Shown here: positions 11,543-22,599 of the stretch, piece by piece
Numbering within the stretch: the first letter of the stretch is position 1
Layout: each line of letters begins with the position of its first letter
Notes under the pieces: model-generated
The model's input: only the letters and a program-made list of their open reading frames with translations
Database searches by the model: none
What the model was told of the DNA's origin: nothing
NCBI GenBank assembly: GCA_023362775.1
Contig: JALMGJ010000004.1
Coordinates: forward strand, 81,272,798 to 81,336,797
Direction of reading: 5' to 3'
Length of the DNA: 64,000 nucleotides
Source of the DNA: Charina bottae
Lineage: Eukaryota > Chordata > Lepidosauria > Squamata > Charinaidae
Translations under genes and position numbers: made by a program

Positions 11543-13050
11543 ATCAATTTTATTCTCCAGATGCCCAGAAAACTCCTCAGCACGGCCCTGTAGGTGGGTT
11601 TCTAAATCCACATTCCCCAAAAGAGATTGAGTGAACTTAAACAGGGCCATTGGACGGCATTCTACAGATGCAATAATAGTGGAGAAATATTGATGTTTCG
11701 CCACTTTTACCGCCACAAGGTAGGCCTTAACAGCGGCTCTAGCTTGTGTTCGGTCGGGTTCAGTCCTTGTTTTCCTCCAGCGGTGCTCTAGATGTCTCTT
11801 AATCCTCTTCAGAACCCTCAGATCCTCCGTAAACCACGGGGAGTGTCGGGTTCTATGGGTAAAGAGAGGTCACACAGGCACGATCCTATCCAAGGCCCCG
11901 GCCACCTCCCTATTGCAGGCTGCAGCCAGGGTCTCCACTGGACCATGCAGCAGATCCTCTGGTATAACCCCCAGCTCCCTCTGAAACCCTGTCAGGTCCA
12001 TCAGTTGCCTGGGACAGACCAATCGAATGGGTCCTGCCTCCCTGCGGAGGAGGGTGGCATAGGAGAATCTCAAGGTCATCAGGGCGTGATCTGACCATGA
12101 CAATGGGGACAGATGTAAATCTCCCTTCAGATCACATTGCCACTGCTGTGACAAGAGAACCAAGTCTGTTGTGAGGCTACTGTCTTGAGTCGGGTCCCAA
12201 ATAATCTGGGACAGGCCCATGGCTGCCATGGTGGCCATGAACTCCCAAGCTGCCTCCGAGGCATGTCCCAGGGATGGTAGGTTGAAGTCCCCCAGAACCT
12301 TAAGTCTGGGAAACTACACCGCCAACCCCGAGACAGCCTCCAGCAGCTCAGGCAGGGAGGGTGCTATGCAGCAGGGAGCTGGTACAGTAGCAACACTCCC
12401 AACTGTTCTTGGGAACCCAACTTGAAAAACAGGGTCTCGCAACCGGCCACTTGTGGAGCAGCACCCCTGAAGGCTGCCAGAGACTGCCGGATGACAACAG
12501 CCACCCCTCCTCCCCTGCCCTGGGATCTCGGCTGCTGACATACCATAAACCCAGCCAGGCACATTTCCGAAAGGGGCACCCCCCCCTTCAGGGCCTAGCC
12601 AGGTCTCAGTGATGTACACCAGGTCTTCCCCCTTCTTGATTATCAGATCACGTATAAGGGGGGGCCTTGCTGTTGACTGACCTGGCATTCAACAGCAGCA
12701 GCCAAAAGCCAGGGCATCGATGGATCTGCTGTCCAGGGCCCGGGTCTGAGCACAGAGGGCTGGAACACACCATTGGTACCAAACACTGGGGGCATCTTCC
12801 CCAACAGTGGCCTGCCCTCCAACTCCCGGCATGACACCCCTGACCCATCACCACCTAAATCAAATAGCCCACCCTAAATCCCCTGGAGCTCCCATTTTCC
12901 CCCAATCCCAGCCCTCCAAGAGCCCTGGTTCAGGGTCCCTCCAACCAATCACACATTCACAACCCTACACCACACAACCATGTGGTGGTGGCAAGTCTCC
13001 CAGCACTCCAGCTCTCGCTCTCAGCACCATGGGGATCCACTCAGACTCAT

Positions 13051-15086
13051 TTTCTTACTTCCTTCTCCTAATTATCTTTCCCTGAATCTAAATTCATTAT
13101 TTTGTTGTGTCTGGTCAGGTCTCCTATACAATACACAATTCTATGTTCCTTCTCTACACTATTGAAAACTGTTATTCACACAGTTGAAAAGGAATCTACA
13201 GAAGCTGTGATTATAATTATATCACATATAGATTCAGCAGCAGATGTCCACTAAGGTAATTTGTATCTTCTTTGCATATATTTGAACTTTACTCTCCCTA
13301 AAATATATATTACTTTTAAATACCTTCAGGTTAGATAAGAGCTAAATATGATGGAACTAAAGAACATGGCAATTAGTACATGAGCAGAAACCAACCTGTC
13401 CCTATTGCCCAACTCAACACACAGGTGTTCATACCGCATCACACCTGGAGAGCAGAGGTAACAGGGGAGACTTCTCTTAACACTGTTGCCAGCCTTTCTC
13501 TCCATTCCTGAAGTTAGGACTTAAGAACCCAACATGTTCCAAAAATTTTAGGTTTATCCCAAGTAACATCTGGCCTAATTTATACAGATGAACATATATT
13601 AGACTTCATAATTACTTTGGAGCAAATGATGTGTTATCTGGATAAAGAGGATATTGGATTGAGTTCTTTAGCATGGTCATATCAGTATCTGATATAGATG
13701 AGAACTGTCTCCATCCAGAACCTCCACAGCATAGTTGAACCTACTAAAATGATCTGTCCCAGTTACATAATGAATCCAAATGGATTCCAAAGGGTGCTTT
13801 GATAGTTTATCATTGATCTAGCAGGCAGTATGTTTAAGCACTTGCTTGATTCCTGGAATGGAAAGGCAACTAGGAATCTCTGTGTGATTTTTTTTTCCTG
13901 AATGACCTTTCTTTGTTGGCTGATCCTGAGAAAGGATTTTTAGCTTCTCAAGAGGAGAATACCTCTTGAGGTCTTGAACTACTTTTATAGGCTGCTAAGG
14001 TCTGGATGGGACAAAACAGGTTAAATATCAACTTTAGCAAGATGAAGTTACTGTTTATGCAGAAGGGATCTATGTCTGCTGTGGTGATATTTGGATGGTG
14101 TGGCACTTACCCTGAAAGAACATGTCCATGACTTAGGGTCTTCCAGGACTCACTGCTACCAATCGATAGGCAGGCAGATACTGTGACAGGAGAGAGGGTG
14201 TCAGGATGTCATCCATGCCATCCTGCCATGGTGGCAGGAAGGAACATCCCACCAGTCTGTTAAAATCACAGGGTCATTTGGGGGTGCTTTACAGTATAAC
14301 TACCAGATGAGTAAAGTAGGGAAGATTGCTGGTGATGGGGTTTTAGTGTATTCACAGAACTGCAAACTATGTTAATCAAAGTATTGCACCGAGCGATTCA
14401 GCACCCAGGATAGATCAAAGGGCAATATTGCTGCATTAGTTGATTTGGCCCCAAAAGGACCTGAAAACTGAGACACGAAGGGAAGGGAGATCGAGCCGTG
14501 AATCCCAATTGGGGGGGGGGGAACTTGGAGATTTTTAAACTGTTGGTTGCAAGAGCTTTATTCACTTGAGTCTTTAACGTGCAATGGATCACTGGCTTTA
14601 ATAAAGATTCCTTCATATCCCTGAGTGGCTTGTGTCAGGAACTCTAATTTGATAGTCAACGGATTGAGGGCATCACAGAGGGTATCTCAAGAGAGTGTGC
14701 CAGTTGTGGGTTACCTCAAGCCAAAGGCTTTGATAATGGTAACTCACACACTTATTACCACCTTGTATAATAATTGTAATGCACGCTGCCTTTGGCCCCA
14801 TTCTGGAAAATTAGGCTGTCCCCCTCACTGCTGGCCTTACAGCAGGTCTTGAATACAAAATTGTCTGGGAGGTTATTCAGAGAGTGAAAACTGTCACCAC
14901 TCTGCTTAGCCTGTTTACTTGCTTACTACCACTAACTGCATTTTACTTGAATAGCTTATCTTGATTTTATTGTGTATTTGAGCATTGTTTCATGTTTTGT
15001 GTATTGTACACTACTGGGGACTGTTTATAGTCCACTGTTATAAAAATATAACAAATAAGTAAAATTGGAAAACTGACATAAGAAAT
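13051..15086. other. Gene-free stretch
   Basis: Apparently unique sequence with a poly-G run of about 12 at 14510-14521. No coding similarity or transposon end was recognised. Confidence 0.55.
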
Positions 15087-15192
15087 TGTTGACTGGTTCA
15101 ATGTATTGTCGAAGGCTTTCACGGCCGGAGTTCAATGGCTGTTGTGGGTCTTCCGGGCTGTGTGGCCGTGTTCTGGAAGTTGTGGTTCCTAA

Positions 15193-15225
15193 CGTTTCGC
15201 CAGCATCTGTGGCCAGCATCTTCAG
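15193..15225 (-). ncRNA. Hammerhead-like ribozyme core (left arm)
   Basis: Minus strand: CUGAAGA, extra U, stem II GCUGGC/GCUGGC (two G-U pairs), then GAAAC-GUU. CCU before CUGA can pair with AGG after the predicted cleavage position to give a 3-bp stem I. Activity is not shown by sequence. Confidence 0.55.
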
Positions 15226-15317
15226 AGGGCAGGAGCACAGATAGAAGCAAAATCTCTGAGAGATTTTCTCACAGAGAAATCTCACAGAGATTTTGCTTCT
15301 ATCTGTGCTCCTGCCCT

Positions 15318-15350
15318 CTGAAGATGCTGGCCACAGATGCTGGCGAAACG
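15318..15350 (+). ncRNA. Hammerhead-like ribozyme core (right arm)
   Basis: Plus-strand mirror image of the core at 15193-15225, with the same residues. The palindromic ACGU after GAA could form stem III between two molecules, as proposed for PLE hammerheads that act as dimers. Confidence 0.55.
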
Positions 15351-16500
15351 TTAGGAACCACAACTTCCAGAACACGGCCACACAGCCCGGAAGACCCACA
15401 ACAGCCTGTTGACTGGTTGTTGCTTAATTTAGATAATACTCCTGTATCATACTAAGCCACAACTACAAGTAACAAATTATGACTATTTCAGATACAAACC
15501 CTTTTAATGACTTCACTGCTTGAATAGCTCAAAATCCCGCCTTCCTTATAAATGTGCTCTTAACCAAAAGATATTTGCTTTATTTTTTCTGCCAGAACAC
15601 TTCATTTTGACCTTACCTCCATTGCCTTTTTTTTCTTTTGCAAAAACTAAAACAGATAAGAGTGGCCTGCATACTAATAACCCCGCTCCTAGAGTTCCAG
15701 ATATGATAAACTAACATCTTAAAACTCATTAACAAAGAATTCACAGAAACCTCCCCCCCACAAAGCCTTTGTTACTTATCTGACCAGTGAAATAGCTGAA
15801 CCACAGCAATTCTTTTTCAGAGAATTCCTTGCCCACTTTCAAGGCTCCTTTTTGCAAGCCTCATCTGTCTGATAACTTATAATCTTCTCTTTCCTGTTTG
15901 TCTGTCTTCTCTTTTTCTTTCTTTCTGTTCTTGATGGAGCAGAACTGTTGTTGCTGTCTGTAGCTTACTCTCCCCACCCCCATTTTTTAAAATGCCTCAT
16001 TGATAGAAAGAAGTGGATCCTAATATTTTGCTGTATATTTACAGTATTTCTTACTAAATGGAGATTAGTCCATAAAAATAAAACTAACAATACCACCTTC
16101 TAAAAATTACCTCATTATTTATTTCCAATAATTATTTTTTATTAAAAAAAAGTACTTGTCCCAATTATTAAGCTTTTCAGAAATTCAACTTGTTACTTGG
16201 ATTGCAATCTTGCTGTATACTAAGGCAGCAATCCAGTTTCAGAAGCTAAGAGTCCAGGATAGATTGGACAGCATATACTGCTCTGACTTCCAATAGAGCA
16301 GGGGTATTCACAGAGATGGGATTATAAAAAATCAAGATGACAGCCACACTCATGCAATTGAGCCCTACCCTTTTTTTACATGTTGATGGTAAAAGAATAA
16401 AGAGCATATTGTTTTAAATTTCTAGCTACTTTGTGTGCTGCCAAAAGACTTACATAATATAATATTTCTTTTCAACTATACTGACGATCATTACAAAAGC

Positions 16501-16530
16501 ATCATCATCATCATCATCATCATCATCATA
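16501..16530. repeat. (ATC)10 microsatellite
   Basis: Ten perfect ATC units, with no neighbouring element end that would explain them. Confidence 0.9.
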
Positions 16531-16722
16531 TGATAGGGTCATTGTTTCTATAGAGACTGAAAGGCCACAGTTTCTTTATTGTCACAAGAATACCAGGAAT
16601 TACTGTATATTTGTTAAATAATTTAAATATACTCCTATTTTTATTAACTGGAAAAGTAGATTCTTAAGATGAGACATACATTGAACTACTTAGTTTCATG
16701 GATTTCTCCCCTCCCCCTTTCC

Positions 16723-16767
16723 TGTGTGTGTTTGTATGTGTGTTTGTGTGTGTGTCTGTGTGTCTCT
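16723..16767. repeat. (TG)n imperfect microsatellite
   Basis: TG repeat broken by TT and TC interruptions. Confidence 0.85.
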
Positions 16768-18868
16768 GTTGATCTTTATTCAGCCTTTAAATATATTCTC
16801 TAGTAAAGTGTTCACAATAAGAGGTACTATTAATAAACTTCTTCATCACAAGTATATGTATGGACTTTTTCCATTCTTGCCTAAAAAAATGATATTATGG
16901 CATAGAGAGACCTTACCTTCTACAAAGAACTGAAACAAAGATGAACAAACAGAAATGTCCATACATTGACCTTATCAAAGGACTGTGCCACAGAAAGAAT
17001 CTGGCTTGCATTCTTTTAATGCAGATGATTAATACAAACTTTACTGCTAATCTATTTATGCCAAATAAATATGTTAATTCCAATAATTACAGCAGATTCT
17101 ATTTTCTACATTTATAAAAGTACCTAATGATTTGCTCTGACTTAGTGATCCCTTAAGTCAAAAGACCATGCCAGTTGATGGAAATAGATTCAGAATTAGG
17201 AGACATGCTATCAGATCAATACAAGTATTCAGATATGAACATAACTTAAGTACATGAATTATGCATATGTTTAAGTATCATGTTTCAGCATCCCACATTT
17301 ATAAATAGAAATTGCATATATCAACATGGGGAATATCATGGTTTTGCAAAAATAAATTTTTTTTTAGTGGTATTAATAAAAAATACTTGAATTGAATACT
17401 AGAGACTTATACAATCACTTGAAATGAGACTGGTCTGTAGTTATAAAACAATTTAGCTTGTTACAGGCTTCCTTGTCCTACTATAACATTTTTTTTAAGT
17501 TCTGGGAATTCAGTGATTTTGAGAACCAGCTGTCCCTTCTCCAAACATGCTTTCCTAATTTCCTTTTTGCTCACATACTTCCTGTTTATCCATTCCTGAG
17601 ATTATTAAAGCTTTTTTTTAATCACTGTTTGCCTGAGACCTAAACTAAATTAATTACCAATTAGACTCTTCAGCTAAAGGATTTTAGACAACAGTTATAA
17701 ACAGGAATTAACTTTTTTCTTTGTAAAATGACTAGACCAATATTTTTCTGGAATTCAATTATCTCTATATTATAGTAACAGGTTTAAAACACTAAAAGGC
17801 AATTTATGAATGTACAATATTTCTTATGAGATGCCATTCATATGGAGAATATAATGTGTGATCTGGGTGCATAAGTCAATTGTAGAGCATATGTTCTTTT
17901 TTTCTATGGATACAGTTGTATCTTCCCAAAGAGAAGTTGAATAAATGGATATATTTCACACATCATGAACTTGGAATCTATTTCAGGAAGTTTCTGTATA
18001 CATGAGCAAGCCAAATAGCACACTCTTCCCATAAATATACCAATTAGAAAAATAACATTCTGCACTGTGGTTCAGAATTTTGTGGTTCAGGAGTTTTGTT
18101 GTTCAGGAGTGATAAAAAGGAGTTTTATTACTCATTTAGTTATATTACTGCCTTCTATTATTTTTCTGACTGATTCAGGCTTGGTGGCATATTGAAATGT
18201 GCATAAGGTGTGTACATAATAACATTAACTGACATAGGAGAACTACTGACAAACAAAACATTCCCATACTCAGAAGCCAAAGGAAAAAACAAACAAATAT
18301 TCTATGAATGCTTTGGCCTCTTCATATATAGAATTATGGTTATTAGGGTTACTGTCATCTTGCAGAGCTGTGTCCATTGAAGCTGCAAGGGGTTTGCATA
18401 ACAGGAATTTTCACAATGCTTCTTATGAAGTTGTGGGATGATCCCCCATTGGTGGTCCTGCTGCAACATCCAGTGAACTCTCCTCCCTTCAGAAGCCAAA
18501 GCACTATGGTGTCCTGGCTAGGTTTATCAGATCTGGATCACAACATCTGGATAACAACTGACTTCCAAGTGAGGATTATGGCAAACTAAGATGTCTCCAA
18601 GGGAGTGGAGATGGCGTTACGGCACAGACCAGTGACCAGGCATTAAGTCTGGGCCAGTGGAGCCTCTCTGGATAAGGAGAGACTGAGATATTGCCCACCT
18701 GCACTCCGGATAGCTGCTCCTCATGAGAAGACCGCAGGATTTGAAGATCCTTGCAGTTGACTCATGAGTTGAGCAGCCGGGAGACAAAGAAAAATCATCT
18801 AGCTCGCAGTCGCAGTGGAGTCTTTAAGGATACTGGGTGAGTCACCCTTCATTCCAGATTAAAGAAAA

Positions 18869-19200
18869 ATGCAAAATAATAGCTTTACTTGGAGAAGGAG
18901 ACAAGGATTCTTAGAGCAACTAACAGAAAAGGCATTAACTTTGGAAATATTACAAAAAATGTTTGAAGAATTAGGAAGAATTTATCCGAATCCCACAAAA
19001 AAGATTTAGCTGCATTTGAAAGGAGAATGAAAGGATTTGTAAAGATGAAAGAGGAAATGAAAGATGAGGTTTAAAAAATTGAAGAGTCTGTAGGCCAATT
19101 AACTGGAGAAGTAAAACAAATTAAAGGCAAAGTGGAAATGTTTGAAAGCAAAACAGAAATAATAAACAGAGAAATAGACAATTTGGCATTATTGGAACTG
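18869..19200 (+). pseudogene. L1 ORF1 N-terminal coiled-coil remnant
   Basis: The ATG at 18869 opens a frame with FTWRRRQGFLEQLTEKA and then Lys/Glu-rich heptad-like sequence with in-frame stops and frameshifts. This fits the N-terminal coiled-coil of an L1 ORF1 RNA-binding protein. The RRM and C-terminal domains are absent because of the internal deletion. Confidence 0.6.
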
Positions 19201-19505
19201 GGAGAAAAGTAATTTTGTCTGAGAACTGGAATGGTTTCAGAGGACCACTCTGGAAATTGCAGAGATGGAAAATTAACTTGTTTGATTAAGCAAAATAAAA
19301 TAACTATATTTGTTAGTGACTGGAAACACTTTATGAACTTTTGGCTGAAAACGGGAAAAAATGAACTTGTGATTTATGGGTTTGATGGTTAGAAAGGGTA
19401 CAATATGGAAAAAAGGGAGCCATGATGTAACTTTAGAGAGGGAGACAGAGGATAAAATATAAATGTATTTATAACTGCTGTAAAGAAGATTGGAAGCCAC
19501 TTCTT

Positions 19506-19531
19506 TGTATCTTTCTTTCTTTCTTTCTTTT

Positions 19532-19591
<60 letters not shown>

Positions 19592-19620
19592 TTTCTTTCT
19601 TTCTTTTTTCTTTTTTTTCA
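19506..19620. repeat. (CTTT)n tract in the L1 3' UTR
   Basis: Long CTTT microsatellite within the pyrimidine-rich 3' UTR of the deleted L1; it is an expansion of the element's own tract. Confidence 0.9.
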
Positions 19621-19900
19621 TTTCTTTTCTATTTACTTCTCACTTTTCTTTTACTTTTCTTTTCTTTCTTACTTTTTAAAATTTGTATTGTTTTTACTTT
19701 GCAAAAAAACTTCTTTAATAAAAATTAATTAAAAAGAAAAAACTGGATAACAACTACAGTATATGGCAACAAAATGTAAACTATCTCTTTGCTACCATCT
19801 AGTAGTTACTGTCAAGATCCAGTAACCCTAGCCAAAGGAAAAATAAATAAATAAATAAATCTTTTAAAAGAAGTAATCTTTTACAAATCCTTTAAAAGAA

Positions 19901-20045
19901 GTCACCTCACAGGGTTGTTGTTGTGGGGAAAATAGGAGGAAGGAGTAGTATTAGGTATGTTCGCTGCTTTGAGTTATTTATAAAAAAATAATAAAGGTGG
20001 GACAGAAAATATAAATAAATAAATAAACAAACAAACAAACAAACA
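19901..20045 (+). mobile_element. 5'-truncated SINE with L2-like tail
   Basis: Matches the second half of the SINE at 7757-7996: CACAGGGTTGTTGTTGTGGGG, then TTCGCTGCTTTGAGTTATTTA and AATAAAGGTGGGAC. It ends in AAAT and then AAAC repeats. The tRNA-like head is missing. Confidence 0.8.
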
Positions 20046-20194
20046 GGGAATCTGAATTTTAATCTCCATTAGAACATGTTGATCATGTTCAGATAACACA
20101 GGAAGCACAGTTATGATTAACTTCGAATATAACTGCTGTGGGAGTCTATGTTAATCTATGGTGGGAAAAAATACAGGAGGAGTCTGGAAACTCC

Positions 20195-20300
20195 TTTTCT
20201 GACTAACATATTTTATTTAAAGGGAAAAGCTTTCATGAGCTGCAGCTCAATACATCAGATGCATAGAGTGGCTAGTCTGGTATAGCTGATGTCTTTTCTG
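20195..20300 (-). mobile_element. Penelope-like terminal-repeat relic
   Basis: ACTAACATATTTTATTTAAA followed by GAGCTGCAGCTCA and CATCAGATGCATAGAGTGG matches the repeat at 46.76 kb and resembles a very common reptilian PLE repeat whose sense strand reads CATCTGATGAAGTGAGCTG. Boundaries are approximate. Confidence 0.6.
20229..20258 (-). ncRNA. Decayed hammerhead-like core
   Basis: Minus strand: CUGAUGU (last A of the box changed to U), extra A, stem UGAGC/GCUCA, then GAAAGC. The GAAA box is kept but the first box is mutated, and the usual stem I partner after GAAAGCUU is lost. Probably inactive. Confidence 0.45.
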
Positions 20301-21839
20301 TGAACAATTGCTAATTGTATATATATGGCTTGATTTGATATTATTATATTGTTTGGATATGGCAGGATGGCTATTTCTTGCTGGAGAGGGAATCCATCAT
20401 TTAATAATAATAATCCATCATTTCTGTTCCAGGCAGAAAAAGACAGCACTTTGCCAAAGAAGTTATGGATGAGTGGCTTGCAACATTGCTGCTTGGAAGG
20501 AGAAACTCTTGGAGAATTCACAGCTAAGCTATAAACCAGGCTTTCTGTGTCATCTGAGTCCACAGCTAGATCTGAATTTAAGCCAGATGCATTCCAAGCC
20601 AAGAGAGAGGTTATATATTACCCACTTTCATAACTCTGAAATAAATACTATCTGTGTGTGATACCACAATCAGTTTCATTCATCTAGTGGCTGTCACTAG
20701 CTGCATTAAATGATAAAAACAGATCTTCAAGCTGAAGTCCCATTGGTGTTTGCAAACATAAGATCCAGCTGTTATGCAAAATGGAAAAATAAATTAAACC
20801 TAATTATGCACAGTGGGCATAACCTTACCTAGTCAGCTTGTAAATGATAAAGTTGTCTGCCAAGCAGGCTTGTTTTCTTTAAAAGTGACACTGATGTACT
20901 AAAGTAGTAAATCATCTGATCATAGAGCTTACAGGCTTTCATATTTTCAGATGCAATATTACTAATTTATATTTCTCTCTAGGAAAAAAAAAGCTTTATC
21001 AAGTCATTATACAAAAAAATTACCATCATAAACACCTAGAAAATTGATATGCCTTATATTGTACTATATTCTATTATATGTATTATAAAATAAAGCTTGG
21101 GACATTTGTATTCATACTGACTGAAATTAGTTTGTCATTTATTTTATGTAAACAGCTAAAAAAGGAAAAATAAATACTGCACTAAAATAATATTTCATGC
21201 AATACATGAATAGAAGGAAAGAAATAGGGCTTTATTACAATATGAAATGTTCTGTGCATTAGTCATTTAGAAGCGGATTAGTATTTAAATAATATATAGG
21301 TTACTGGGTTAATGCAATAACCTTTTACCTCAAAGACATTGTCTAAATCAATTTAATTACCAGGTACTTAAAGTTCAAAGGGGAAAAATGGATTTACAGC
21401 TGTTGGTAAGGTGTCATGTTCCAAAATACTCCAAAAGGAGCTTTTGTCAGTCAGCCAATTCTTAATAATCAGTATATATAATTAAATAATGGACCCAAAG
21501 AAAAAGGAACATACCTAGACAGATCTTCCAAACATAAGCAAGACCCTGTTCTGCAGAACATCTCCCAAATCATATAATTCCAACACTGCAACCTAAACCA
21601 AATTTAAAAATGTTATTTGTATTTCAAGGGGGATTTTTTAATAGTGTACCAGAGGTTCAAAGGAGAAACAACATCCTTAGGGAGCAACAATAGAAGAATT
21701 GATTGAATATATCTCATTTACTGAGGTATTACATGGAATTTCAGAATAGATGAACGCTTCTCCTTATCCAAAACAGCTCTTTCTAAGTTCTTATATGACA
21801 TTTGCTGTGCAATATCCCCTGGATTGTAGCCAATTTCTT

Positions 21840-21962
21840 CCCTTTCACTGCAGATTTTCAAACAAACGGAGGCTGGATAGTCACCTATCGGGTATGGTGT
21901 AGTGAATCCTGCAGTGTTGGACTTGGTGGCCTCTTAGGCCCCTTCCAACTATGATTCTATGA
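21840..21962 (+). mobile_element. CR1 LINE 3' end
   Basis: GGCCCCTTCCAACTATGATTC and the terminal ATTCTATGA are the hallmark of amniote CR1 3' ends. Upstream, TTGGACTTGGTGGCCTCTTA also fits. It is a severely 5'-truncated copy and distinct from the L2 copies, which end in AAATAAATA. Confidence 0.85.
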
Positions 21963-21984
21963 AAAATAAATTTTAACAATTCCT

Positions 21985-22130
21985 TGGGAACTTATACTTA
22001 CAACCACAATTGGGGCCTAATGCAGTCGTAAAGTGAGACGTCACTGACTGCATCGCTTAGCGACTGCAATCCCAGAAATTCCCCTTGCCATCGTTAAGTG
22101 AATTTCACCGGTCATTAGCTGAGCACCCAC
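21985..22130. mobile_element. Squamate interspersed repeat rich in GTTAAGTGA words
   Basis: ACTTACAACCACAATTGGGG, CGTAAAGTGAGACG, CGCTTAGCGACTGC and CGTTAAGTGAATTTCACC make a repeat with internal near-copies in both orientations. I recall this wording as widespread in squamate genomes, probably a DNA-transposon derivative, but the class is not settled here. Confidence 0.45.
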
Positions 22131-22599
22131 CCCATTCCAAGTCATTCTGCTATTATCAGGATTCTAAACTGTGCAGGATGCTTGCCTAGTTACAGCAAAG
22201 TTCCAAATGCAGAAACTCATCTGACAATATCTTGGAGAGATAAGAGCAGAATGGAAAGGGTTGAATCAGTAAGTGTGGCCCAGCCTTCCCTCATTTTATG
22301 TAATATGTCCTTCAGTGTTGGAAGAGGGATGAAGGATCGATCAAAACCATATAGTCTGACACTTAATGCCAATTTATTGTAAGCCACGTTACCTGCTATT
22401 CTTTATTCTTTATTTATTTATTTTATTTCTTTATCCAACTTATATCACCGCCCATCTCCCCCCACAGAGGGGATTCTGGGCGGTTTACAACAAAGTCAGT
22501 AATTAAAACATGTAAAATATCTAACACAATGTATCAATTTAAAATTAAATATAAATATATACAATCCAAGAGGCTGTGATGTTATGTATTAAAAGAATT

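Larger units (their letters stand above)
8770..12700 (-). pseudogene. L2 ORF2 (endonuclease-RT), disrupted
   Basis: The APE endonuclease starts near 12700 (LNARSVNSK); the TETWL motif with its catalytic Glu is intact, and GGVAVVIRQSL follows. The DH-containing segment (WSDHALMTL) lies near 12070-12100. After the LTR, the RT resumes: motif A reads LLDLSVAFSTVNHGIL, so the second Asp of the usual AFD is Ser, and motif C (YHQYADDTQLY) is intact. The C-terminal block (8748-9044) ends in the LPQEVKQAP region. Multiple frameshifts and stops plus the LTR make it non-functional. GC-rich wording contrasts with the AT-rich surroundings, as for the other L2 copies. Confidence 0.85.
8766..13050 (-). mobile_element. 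L2-type LINE, copy B (interrupted)
   Basis: Minus-strand L2 copy lacking its 3' UTR (similarity starts at 8766 inside the C-terminal coding region) and reaching into the 5' UTR. It is interrupted from 10248 to 11361 by an LTR insertion that carries a PLE foldback. A 95-bp tandem duplication follows the LTR. The 5' UTR region (about 12850-13050) matches copy C only patchily, so the upper boundary is approximate. Confidence 0.85.
15099..15406. mobile_element. Penelope-like foldback 2 with identical 122-bp arms
   Basis: Bounded by a perfect 12-bp TSD, TGTTGACTGGTT (15087-15098 and 15407-15418). The left arm 15137-15258 and right arm 15285-15406 are each 122 bp and, read by eye, exact reverse complements, separated by a 26-bp spacer. 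The left side carries a further ~38 bp outside the palindrome, including GGCTTTCACGGCCGG, which is the 3' extension of the PLE repeat. Each arm holds a hammerhead-like core. Transcription would give a long RNA hairpin. The identity suggests a recent insertion or arm homogenisation. Confidence 0.82.
15419..18546. other. Gene-free AT-rich stretch
   Basis: No gene was recognised. It holds an (ATC)10 microsatellite at 16501-16530 and an interrupted TG run at 16723-16767. The rest looks unique and AT-rich. Confidence 0.55.
18560..19742 (+). mobile_element. Internally deleted L1 (5' UTR + ORF1 start + 3' end)
   Basis: A 1183-bp unit flanked by the perfect 13-bp TSD CTGGATAACAACT (18547-18559 and 19743-19755). 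It starts with a 5' UTR containing GGAGATGGCGTTACGG, continues into the ORF1 start near 18869, then jumps to the ORF2 C-terminus (DWKHFMNFWLKTGKNE, around 19315-19365) and the L1 3' UTR. It ends in an A-rich tail after AATAAAAATTAATT. The 3' UTR resembles that of the L1 at 45.6-45.8 kb (GGAAG, then a pyrimidine-rich tract). Most of ORF1 and nearly all of ORF2 are missing, so any movement depended on proteins from another L1. Confidence 0.82.
19756..21839. other. Gene-free stretch with SINE and PLE relics
   Basis: Apart from the SINE tail at 19901-20045 and the PLE repeat at 20195-20300 I recognise nothing. Short AAAT runs occur at 19841-19861. Confidence 0.5.

Noticed and set aside
12314..12688. 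Separate protein-coding gene near 12.5 kb
   Set aside because: The TETWL and GGVAVVIRQSL motifs identify it as the L2 endonuclease of copy B.
10590..15406. CRISPR-like or other prokaryotic repeat system
   Set aside because: The repeats are inverted PLE ends with TSDs in a vertebrate genome; there are no regularly spaced direct repeats.
15025..15455. Two nearly identical proteins of 124 and 106 residues on opposite strands
   Set aside because: Both are translations of the perfect PLE palindrome; the same peptide on both strands is a by-product of the inverted arms, not a gene.
19490..19732. Leu/Phe/Ser-rich 80-residue frame
   Set aside because: It is a translation of the CTTT tract in the L1 3' UTR.
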